Shown here: one piece after another, positions 1-4,954 of the stretch | How positions within the stretch are numbered: position 1 is the stretch's first letter | How the letters are laid out: each line of letters starts with the position of its first letter | DNA from: Calditrichaceae bacterium | GTDB lineage: Bacteria; Calditrichota; Calditrichia; Calditrichales; Calditrichaceae | NCBI GenBank assembly: GCA_030592985.1 | Contig: JAUVIB010000135.1 | Location: 1 to 7,780, forward strand | Direction: 5' to 3' | DNA: 7,780 bases | Position numbers and translations under genes: made by a program | Notes under the pieces: generated by a model | Told to the model about the DNA's origin: nothing | Seen by the model: only the letters and a program-made list of their open reading frames with translations | The model's database searches: none

Positions 1-432
1 CTTATTGTTGAAACAACGACTTCATGGTCATTTATAGGTGCTGGTTTACGTTTGGGAATGGAGCTACTTGGTCCGGAATATTCAATGTCGATTGATACGC
101 TAAATACTGATTTAAAGCTATTTTTCAGCCGTCAGGTAATAGGTCAATCCGGAGAAGACCTTGTTGAAAAACAGAATGCTGAAGTTGGTTTAATGCCGGT
201 TGTTGTTGAAGAAGAAAAAGTTTATGGATATGAAGCGGAAAATCGTCACATGGTTCAGGCTTTTTTAAATAATCGCCGTCCAAGGGAAACATTTGATGAT
301 GGATTAAATGTTACAGAATTGTTGATGGCAGCCTACATGAGCGCTGAGCAGGATAGAACCATCGTTTTTCCTCCCGCTAATCTTGAATCATTTATTCCTG
401 CTGTGGCAAAGGGGAAATGGAATCCACGTTAG
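1..432 (+). CDS. Gfo/Idh/MocA-family oxidoreductase, C-terminal part (5' truncated by window edge)
   Basis: The frame is open from base 1 to a TAG stop at 430-432, giving the last 143 residues of a longer protein; the in-frame TTG/ATG codons at 52-60 are internal, not starts. The segment reads like the C-terminal substrate-binding domain of Gfo/Idh/MocA dehydrogenases, with GPEYSMSIDTLNTDL, LVEKQNAEVGLMPVV, an ENRHMVQAFL helix followed by a P-R-E-T-F-D-D-G-L stretch, and ELLMAAYMSAEQDRT near the end. Members are usually 330-400 residues, with an N-terminal NAD(P)-binding Rossmann fold that would lie left of the window. They oxidise or reduce sugars, inositols and related compounds in the cytoplasm; the substrate cannot be read from this part. 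It is separated from the following operon by 636 bases and has no evident functional link with it. No GC-rich stem with a T-run follows the stop. Confidence 0.85.
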   Translation, partial: LIVETTTSWSFIGAGLRLGMELLGPEYSMSIDTLNTDLKLFFSRQVIGQSGEDLVEKQNAEVGLMPVVVEEEKVYGYEAENRHMVQAFLNNRRPRETFDDGLNVTELLMAAYMSAEQDRTIVFPPANLESFIPAVAKGKWNPR

Positions 433-465
433 CCAATAATAAGGAACAAATTGTTATTAGTAAAC

Positions 466-610
466 TAATTAGTGTCTGAACGAAAAGTGAAGAAAATGTC
501 ATTTCGAGCGAAGTCGAGAAATCTATAACTTATTGTAAACATTCATGTTAAAGATTTCCCCCTATGATCGTAAAGACGAAAAATATGACTTTTCCTTCAG
601 ACACTAATTA
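466..610. repeat. 145-bp imperfect palindromic intergenic repeat (MITE-like or REP-like)
   Basis: Bases 466-488 and 588-610 are inverted copies of each other over 23 nt with one mismatch (TAATTAGTGTCTGAA, c, GAAAAGT against its reverse complement). Inside them, after spacers of 9 and 10 nt, sits a second, more diverged pair of arms, 498-524 and 552-577. Read inward, both begin GTC, share TT and CGA, and end AAATCT. A 27-nt centre separates them. The left inner arm holds TCGAGCGAAGTCGAGAAA, which I recognise from memory as a common interspersed repeat of Bacteroidetes/FCB-like genomes. AATT flanks the AGTGTCTGAA ends on both sides, but being palindromic it is weak evidence for a target duplication. 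No protein is encoded. It may be a non-autonomous mobile element, and as RNA it could fold into a long hairpin that ends transcription from the gene to its left. Confidence 0.75.
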
Positions 611-723
611 AAGTTTTCCTGATTGGTTCTGAAATGATAAGAGAATTCTAAAATAACGACTATAGTTCTTATTATATTTAAGAAAATAAAAACATAATTA
701 TAATCAAAAATGGGAAAATATTT

Positions 724-771
724 TATAAAAAGTAAAATTAAGGAAATATTTCAAGGTATAAAAAGTAAAAT
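724..771. repeat. Pair of 15-nt direct repeats, 33 nt apart
   Basis: TATAAAAAGTAAAAT occurs exactly at 724-738 and again at 757-771, with an 18-nt spacer. The 33-nt start-to-start distance is about three helical turns, so the copies would face the same side of the DNA. The copies consist almost entirely of A and T, so slippage or chance is possible. A related TAAAAAGTAAAA string recurs at 7742-7753 in the last intergenic gap. Confidence 0.45.
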
Positions 772-837
772 ATCTATTATATAATAAAGATTAGCCTAAA
801 AAAATCTATTATTCTATACATTTAAATAAAATCTATA

Positions 838-866
838 GAAAATATTAAAATACTGTTAATATTTTC
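838..866. promoter_or_regulatory. Perfect 11-bp dyad (possible operator or RNA hairpin)
   Basis: GAAAATATTAA at 838-848 is followed by a 7-nt loop (AATACTG) and its exact reverse complement TTAATATTTTC at 856-866. The stem is nearly all A-T and no T-run follows, so it is a poor intrinsic terminator. A protein-binding operator is a reasonable alternative, especially as its right arm overlaps a possible -35 element at 856-861. Chance formation in 14% G+C DNA cannot be excluded. Confidence 0.35.
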
Positions 867-884
867 GGATAATATTCTTATAAT
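856..884 (+). promoter_or_regulatory. Possible sigma-70-type promoter for the operon
   Basis: TTAATA at 856-861 matches four of six -35 consensus bases and lies exactly 17 nt before a perfect TATAAT at 879-884. Transcription would start near 891, leaving a leader of about 180 nt before the first operon gene and about 22 nt before the small ORF at 913. Other TATAAT-like strings occur in this tract (for example 780-785, without a good -35), and if the host uses a Bacteroidetes-type promoter consensus this reading would not apply. The evidence is weak and positional only. Confidence 0.22.
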
Positions 885-912
885 TAATAAATAGCTATTT
901 CCTTAAAAAACA

Positions 913-1044
913 ATGAACTATAGGTTATTTATTTTAATATTAGTAAATGCTTCTAATTGTAGAAATATCTATAACTATATAAAAAATATCATGTTATGGA
1001 TGTTTTCTGTTTCGGCATGCTTATTGCTCATTATAGCTGGTTGA
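913..1044 (+). CDS. Possible small hydrophobic protein or leader peptide (43 aa), unrecognised
   Basis: An ATG at 913, just after an in-frame stop at 904-906, opens a 43-codon frame ending in TGA at 1042-1044, 24 bases before mnhE. The peptide has a short hydrophobic start (LFILILV), a polar Asn/Tyr/Lys-rich middle, and a hydrophobic end, MLWMFSVSACLLLIIAG. The last third, from the internal ATG at 991, is less AT-rich than the surrounding DNA and uses codons such as TCG, GCA and TGC that look more coding-like. Against it, neither 913 nor 991 has a Shine-Dalgarno sequence, and AT-rich DNA readily yields hydrophobic frames. It could be a single-span small membrane protein, a translated leader for the operon, or noise. 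I do not recognise a family. Confidence 0.22.
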   Translation: MNYRLFILILVNASNCRNIYNYIKNIMLWMFSVSACLLLIIAG

Positions 1045-1068
1045 TAATAAAAAATTAGGATAAATTAT

Positions 1069-1557
1069 ATGTCAAGAATATTATTTAGTTTTATCGTATT
1101 CTTTCTTTTTTGGGTGGCGTTAACATCTTCTCTGGATCCACAAGAGTTAGGTGTTGGAGCCTTGGTTTCCTTGATTATTGCTTTTCTGGCAGGGAAAGAG
1201 ATCACGGAAGATGGAATGAAAAATTTCTCTTTTCGTCGTATTCAGTATACTATACGTTATCTTTTTGTATTTTTTTGGGAAATGATTAAAGCTAATCTTG
1301 ATGTAGCGATGCGTATTATCCAGCCAGTCATTCCCATTAATCCGGGTATTGTGGAAGTTCCCACTAAATTAAAATCCAATGTTGCAAAATTAGCGCTTGC
1401 CAACTCAATCACCTTAACTCCCGGAACATTGACCGTGGATATAATTGATGATAAGTTATACATTCATTGGATAGATGTAAAAAGTGAGAATCCCGAAGAA
1501 AACTTTAAAGAAATTTCTTCTGTATTTGAAAAATATATTAAGGAGATATTTGAATGA
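1069..1557 (+). CDS. mnhE: Na+/H+ antiporter subunit E (MnhE/MrpE; MbxA-like)
   Basis: This is the first gene of the operon and encodes a 162-residue subunit of the Mrp-type cation/proton antiporter module. Three hydrophobic segments lie near residues 3-20, 27-42 and 58-75, followed by a cytoplasmic domain. Family signatures are clear: ANLDVA at 75-80, INPGIV at 90-95, ANSITLTPGTLTVDI at 111-125 and YIHWIDV at 131-137. The length is normal for the family. The ATG at 1069 is preceded by TTAGGA (1055-1060) at good spacing. Its 3' end overlaps mnhF by 4 nt (ATGA), and the RBS of mnhF (AAGGAG, 1540-1545) lies inside it. MrpE is needed for assembly and activity of Mrp antiporters, though its exact role is unclear. 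Given the NuoH-type gene downstream, it most likely belongs to an Mbx/Mbs-like respiratory complex rather than a free antiporter. Confidence 0.95.
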   Translation: MSRILFSFIVFFLFWVALTSSLDPQELGVGALVSLIIAFLAGKEITEDGMKNFSFRRIQYTIRYLFVFFWEMIKANLDVAMRIIQPVIPINPGIVEVPTKLKSNVAKLALANSITLTPGTLTVDIIDDKLYIHWIDVKSENPEENFKEISSVFEKYIKEIFE

Positions 1558-1802
1558 TATATGCCTTTTTTGGCGTGGCGATTGCCGGTTTAATTTTGGC
1601 AGCTATCCGATTTGCAATTGGGCCAACCGTACCTGATCGTCTCGTTGCTTTAGATACGATGACCACAATTACAACGGCATTTCTGGTTCTGCTTGGTTTC
1701 TTTTTCGAAAGATATATATATATTGATGTGGCTCTGATTTATGGAGTTCTTGGATTCGTCGGTGTTCTGACTATGGCCCGTTATTTTGAAGGAGGGCTAT
1801 AA
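1554..1802 (+). CDS. mnhF: Na+/H+ antiporter subunit F (MnhF/MrpF; MbxB-like)
   Basis: An 82-residue protein with three predicted membrane spans, of normal length for MrpF. The diagnostic loop GPTVPDRLVALDTM spans residues 23-36, and a second conserved stretch, DVALIYGVLGFVG with TMARY after it, spans about 58-77. The start ATG at 1554 overlaps the stop of mnhE (ATGA) and is served by AAGGAG eight bases upstream. The stop TAA shares its last base with the ATG of mnhG. Such overlaps imply translational coupling and roughly equal dosage of the small subunits. MrpF lies in the membrane beside MrpE and MrpG, in the part of the complex thought to serve the sodium side of transport; that assignment comes from the family, not from this sequence. 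Confidence 0.95.
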   Translation: MIYAFFGVAIAGLILAAIRFAIGPTVPDRLVALDTMTTITTAFLVLLGFFFERYIYIDVALIYGVLGFVGVLTMARYFEGGL

Positions 1803-2158
1803 TGTATCAGATACTTGAGTATGCTGGAATGGTTGTGACTACTATTGGTGTGATATTTTTATTCCTTGGCGGTTTGGGCGTTTTGAGAATGCCGGATGTT
1901 TATACCCGAATGCAGGCTGGTACCAAAGCGACAACACTCGGCGCAGTTGGAGCTATAGTAGGTGTGGGCATGATGCATCCTGAATGGTTTTTTAAAACAA
2001 GTATTATCGCTCTTTTTATTCTATTATCGAATCCCATAAGCAGCCATGCTTTGGCGCGGGGAAGTTATAAAATCGGCATTAAGGTTTGGCAAAAGAAAAA
2101 GATTGATGCTTATGAAGATGCATTGAAAAAAGTTAAGAAAGAAGAAGAGGCTGTTTAA
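1802..2158 (+). CDS. mnhG: Na+/H+ antiporter subunit G (MnhG/MrpG; MbxC-like)
   Basis: A 118-residue protein with three membrane spans. The MrpG signature is intact: GVLRMPDVYTRMQAG at residues 26-40, running on into TKATTLG, and NPISSHALARGSY at 77-89. The final 20 or so residues (97-118) form a Lys/Glu-rich cytoplasmic tail, likely helical. Start choice is firm: GGAGGG at 1791-1796 lies 5 nt before the ATG at 1802, which shares one base with the mnhF stop. It also shares one base with the next gene (TAATG). The gene belongs to the small-subunit block E-F-G at the front of the operon, the same order seen in Mrp, Mbh and Mbx clusters. Confidence 0.95.
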   Translation: MYQILEYAGMVVTTIGVIFLFLGGLGVLRMPDVYTRMQAGTKATTLGAVGAIVGVGMMHPEWFFKTSIIALFILLSNPISSHALARGSYKIGIKVWQKKKIDAYEDALKKVKKEEEAV

Positions 2159-2406
2159 TGGATTATATGAGTATAATTGTCATAATATTAGCAGTGTTAT
2201 TGATTTTAGCGGCATTTTTTGTGATAAGATCAAAGGATTTGGTTGCCGCAGTAGTAGCCAGCGCTGTTGTAAGCTTAATATCTTCTATATATTTTTATAT
2301 TCTTCAGGCACCTGATGTGGCGCTTACAGAAGCGGCAATCGGAGTTGCTTTAACTACCATTTTCTTTATGATTACAATTCGCAAAACAAGGAGAGATGAA
2401 GAATGA
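2158..2406 (+). CDS. mbhD: MbhD-like DUF4040 subunit (equivalent of part of the MrpA C-terminal region)
   Basis: An 82-residue protein with three hydrophobic segments. It carries the DUF4040/MbhD signature: KDLVAAVVASAVVSL from residue 26, and APDVALTEAAIGVAL at 51-65 with two acidic residues inside an otherwise hydrophobic helix. In canonical Mrp systems this sequence is part of the C-terminal region of the large MrpA subunit; in Mbh- and Mbx-type complexes it is a separate small protein, as here. The acidic helix is thought to line the ion path. GAAGAGG ends at 2150, 7 nt before the ATG at 2158. The 3' end overlaps the next gene by 4 nt, and that gene's AAGGAG (2388-2393) lies inside this one. 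Confidence 0.9.
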   Translation: MDYMSIIVIILAVLLILAAFFVIRSKDLVAAVVASAVVSLISSIYFYILQAPDVALTEAAIGVALTTIFFMITIRKTRRDEE

Positions 2407-3089
2407 GAAAAATATTAGCCGTATTCTTTATAGGCGTTTTTGGCTATTATATGCTCGCTATTCTTATGGATTTTCCATTCGGCATTGATCATCTGAATCC
2501 CGGACTTGCCGGAGCTTATTTAAAAGATACGGTAAGCAAAACTGGTGCGGTTAATGTAGTTACTTCAATTATTGTAAACTATCGCGGTTTTGATACTCTC
2601 GGTGAGGTAACGGTTTTATTCCTTGCCGCAACCGGAATGAGCGCTCTGCTTTATGATGGTAAAACAATGAACCGTTCACGGCAAAATGCCAGTGTCATTG
2701 TTAAAGCGGGTTCCAGGCTCCTGTTTCCCCTGATAATAATTCTTGGTGCCTATGTATTTATACATGGCCATCTTACACCCGGCGGAGGATTTCAGGGTGG
2801 TGCTATTATTGCTTCCGGATTTTTATTAATGTTTATTTCCTATCGAAATTATCATGTAAGTCATAGAATTTTATCAAACGTGGAATCTACGGCTGGATCT
2901 GTTTTCGTAGTGCTTGGTTTGCTGGGTCTGCTTTATGGTGCAACATTTTTGGAAAACATTATGCCACTCGGTATTCCTAATAAATTATTTAGTGGCGGTT
3001 TAATTCCGCTCATTTATATTGCCGTTGGTTTTAAAGTGGGCGCCGAATTAACAGCACTATTAGATACAATGCTAAAAACTGTAAAATAG
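2403..3089 (+). CDS. mnhB: Fused MbhE-MnhB subunit (MrpA C-terminal domain plus MrpB; MbxF-like)
   Basis: A 228-residue two-domain membrane protein. Residues 1-85 resemble MbhE, the last piece of MrpA: a signal-like first helix, then GAVNVVTSIIVNYRGFDTLG at 48-67 and a following helix. Residues from about 98 onward are an MnhB/MrpB domain with VKAGSRLLFPL, the strongly conserved HGHLTPGGGFQGG at 121-133 and GLIPLIYIAVGFKVGAELT at 199-217. Plain MrpB is about 140 residues, so the extra length is the MbhE part rather than a wrong start. The ATG at 2403 overlaps the previous stop and has AAGGAG 9 nt upstream. This gene and the preceding one together replace the C-terminal region of MrpA. A 10-nt gap follows. 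Confidence 0.92.
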   Translation: MRKILAVFFIGVFGYYMLAILMDFPFGIDHLNPGLAGAYLKDTVSKTGAVNVVTSIIVNYRGFDTLGEVTVLFLAATGMSALLYDGKTMNRSRQNASVIVKAGSRLLFPLIIILGAYVFIHGHLTPGGGFQGGAIIASGFLLMFISYRNYHVSHRILSNVESTAGSVFVVLGLLGLLYGATFLENIMPLGIPNKLFSGGLIPLIYIAVGFKVGAELTALLDTMLKTVK

Positions 3090-3099
3090 GTAGAATAAT

Positions 3100-3441
3100 A
3101 TGGTCTATTATATTGCATCTTTATCCCTGATCCTTATCGGCTTATATGGGGTATTAGTAAAGAAAAATCTTATAAAAATTGTACTAAGTCTTTCTTTGAT
3201 TAATGCCGGTATACATATTTTGCTCATTGCGATTGGCTATATAGATGGTCGAACAGCTCCTATTTTTTCTACACCTGAGCTGCGGCCGGAACAAATGGTT
3301 GATCCGGTTCCACAAGCGCTGGTATTGACGGCGATTGTTATTGGTTTAGCCATAACAGCGTTGGCATTAACAATAGTCATTCGTTTATATGATCATCATA
3401 AAACTTTAGATGTTAGTAAAATACGAGAATTAAAGTGGTAA
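3100..3441 (+). CDS. mnhC: Na+/H+ antiporter subunit C (MnhC/MrpC, NuoK-like; MbxG-like)
   Basis: A 113-residue protein of the NuoK/MrpC family with three membrane helices (about 3-20, 27-47 and 71-95). The signature DPVPQALVLTAIVIG lies at residues 68-82, at the start of the third helix and just after a polar loop. Length fits MrpC (about 112). MrpC is the homologue of complex I subunit NuoK and packs against the MrpD-type antiporter subunit, whose gene follows 15 nt later. The start has only a weak upstream AGGTAG (3089-3094), about 5 nt before the ATG; a later start would remove the first helix, so 3100 is preferred. Confidence 0.94.
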   Translation: MVYYIASLSLILIGLYGVLVKKNLIKIVLSLSLINAGIHILLIAIGYIDGRTAPIFSTPELRPEQMVDPVPQALVLTAIVIGLAITALALTIVIRLYDHHKTLDVSKIRELKW

Positions 3442-3456
3442 GAAAAGGATAATATT

Positions 3457-4926
3457 ATGATGTTTGATCCGGTTTTAATGATTGCTCTGCCCCTGTTGGC
3501 AGCGTTCTTAATACCAGTAATAAATAGATTCTCAAAGGCTATTCCTAAATATATTCCTGTTGTAGTAATAGGGTTCAATCTTTATGAATCAATTATGCTT
3601 TTACCGTATTCAATGGTAAAGCCTGTTATTGTAATTATTGCCGGTTGGCAGCCTCCGCTTGGCATAAATTTAACAATAGGTCCCTTGGGTAATATTCTTG
3701 CATTGATGATTTCGTTAGTTGGTTTTGTTGTAGCAATATATAATATTAAGTTCGTAACGGAAGAGCCGACAGAAAAGTACTATATGTTATTCTTGCTAAT
3801 AATTACCGGGGCGACCGGTGTTGTTCTTACCGGTGATTTATTTAATATGTTCGTATTCCTTGAGATAACCAGTATTTCCGCGTATGCACTAACTGCTTTT
3901 ATTCGTGATAGGAATGGCGCCGAAGCGGCATTTAAATACTTATTAATAGGTGGTATCGCTTCAACAATGATTCTGCTTGGTATAGCGATAATTTATACCT
4001 ACACAGGCACACTTAATCTTGCCGATATCGCTCAAAAAATGCAATATGTTGATCCCAAAATTGCCTTAGCCGCGATGGTGCTTCTTATCGTTGGGTTTGG
4101 AGTAGAAGCAGAATTATTCCCCTTAAATGGCTGGGCACCCGATGCATATTCTCAGGCTCCTACGCCGGTTGGCGCTGTTTTTGGCGGTATCGTTGTTAAG
4201 GCGGGAGTTTATGGGTTAGCGCGGATGATATATACTATTTTTAATTTTGAAGGTGTATTTTATTTCCTAATGATAATGGGTTTGATAACACTGCTTATGG
4301 CGGAAATGTCAGCCATGCGTCAAAGTCAGATAAAAAGAATGCTTGCTTTCTCTTCAATCGGACAAATGGGATTGGTCTTTATCGCGTTCGGCCTGGCAAC
4401 ACAACGGGGTGTGGAAGGCGCTCTTTTTCAAATGCTCAATCATGCTTTGCTTAAACCTTTATTATTCCTTTCTGCCGGTTATTTGGTCTATTATTCAGGT
4501 AGTAAAAATATTGAAGATCTTGATGGCATGGGGAGACGAAAACCGTTTCTGGCTTTCTTTTTCGCTTTCGGAGCATTTGCCATTATGGGATTGCCGCCGT
4601 TGAACGGATTTTGGAGTAAGATGATAATTATCTCTGAAACGATTCGCAATGGGTTTGTGATTGTAGCTGCATTTGTTCTTGCGGGGAGTGTGATAGAGGC
4701 GGTTTATTATTTACGAGTAGTTGGGCGGCTATATTTTAAAAAACATGATGATAATCAACAGGAAAAATATGTTCATGGTTCGGCAATATTTGCCATGTCA
4801 ATCTTAGTAATATTGGCAATAGTTATCGGATTATATCCGGATTTGGTTATGCAGTATTTAAAACCGGCTGCAGAAGAATTGGTAAATAAATCGTTATATA
4901 TACAATCAGTTTTTGCTATTAATTAA
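3457..4926 (+). CDS. mnhD: Antiporter-like proton-translocating subunit 1 (MnhD/NuoN type; MbxH-like)
   Basis: A 489-residue polytopic protein of the proton-conducting Mrp/complex I antiporter family (about 14 helices). The TM5 glutamate is E136 in MFVFLEITSISAYAL. K248 in VVKAGVYG, K293 in QIKRMLAFSSIGQMG, H329/K333 in LNHALLKPLLF and K388 after PPLNGFW mark the usual conserved helices. One position is unusual: the TM7 stretch reads GFGVEAELFPLNGWAPDAY, so the lysine found here in most family members is E217, a second acid follows at E219, and the usual His is N224. Its paralogue downstream keeps the Lys and His. A start at 3457 has AAGGA (3445-3449) 7 nt upstream; an ATG also occurs at 3460. 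Expected to pump protons or exchange Na+ and H+ next to MnhC. Function is inferred from family membership. Confidence 0.93.
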   Translation: MMFDPVLMIALPLLAAFLIPVINRFSKAIPKYIPVVVIGFNLYESIMLLPYSMVKPVIVIIAGWQPPLGINLTIGPLGNILALMISLVGFVVAIYNIKFVTEEPTEKYYMLFLLIITGATGVVLTGDLFNMFVFLEITSISAYALTAFIRDRNGAEAAFKYLLIGGIASTMILLGIAIIYTYTGTLNLADIAQKMQYVDPKIALAAMVLLIVGFGVEAELFPLNGWAPDAYSQAPTPVGAVFGGIVVKAGVYGLARMIYTIFNFEGVFYFLMIMGLITLLMAEMSAMRQSQIKRMLAFSSIGQMGLVFIAFGLATQRGVEGALFQMLNHALLKPLLFLSAGYLVYYSGSKNIEDLDGMGRRKPFLAFFFAFGAFAIMGLPPLNGFWSKMIIISETIRNGFVIVAAFVLAGSVIEAVYYLRVVGRLYFKKHDDNQQEKYVHGSAIFAMSILVILAIVIGLYPDLVMQYLKPAAEELVNKSLYIQSVFAIN

Positions 4927-4954
4927 AATTAAAGAATAAAGAACGGATAGTTTT

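Larger units (their letters stand above)
611..1068. other. Very AT-rich intergenic region upstream of the Mbx-like operon
   Basis: A hand count of 661-900 gives 33 G or C in 240 bases, about 14%, far below the adjacent genes. There is no long ORF on either strand and no recognisable tRNA or rRNA. The contents I can point to are a 15-nt direct repeat (724-738 and 757-771), an 11-bp dyad at 838-866, TATAAT matches at 780-785 and 879-884, and a small ORF at 913-1044. Composition becomes noticeably less AT-rich after about 990. The region must hold the operon's promoter unless transcription enters from the left. In such biased sequence, short motif matches are expected by chance. Confidence 0.7.

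Noticed and set aside
52..60. TTG/ATG as start of the first gene
   Set aside because: The frame stays open to base 1 and the residues before 52 continue the same family pattern (TSWSFIGAG), so the gene is truncated by the edge rather than starting here.
437..459. Terminator after the oxidoreductase gene (TAATAA with TTATTA)
   Set aside because: The stem is only six A-T pairs with no T-run, too weak to call an intrinsic terminator.
433..1068. CRISPR array, tRNA or riboswitch in the long gap
   Set aside because: I found no regularly spaced repeats beyond one pair, no cloverleaf with a TTC arm, and no GC-rich aptamer-like fold.
1257..1463. 68-codon minus-strand ORF
   Set aside because: It lies wholly inside mnhE, whose frame carries clear family motifs; it has no recognisable domain of its own.
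3396..3578. 60-codon minus-strand ORF across the mnhC-mnhD junction
   Set aside because: It overlaps two well-supported genes on the other strand and shows no family motif.
4343..4603. 86-codon plus-strand ORF in another frame of mnhD
   Set aside because: It sits within the most conserved part of mnhD. Its composition (rich in Trp, Ser and Cys) is typical of out-of-frame reading.
1069..4926. Plain Mrp Na+/H+ antiporter operon
   Set aside because: There is no full MrpA, MbhD/MbhE pieces are present, and a second pump and a NuoH-type anchor follow in the same operon.
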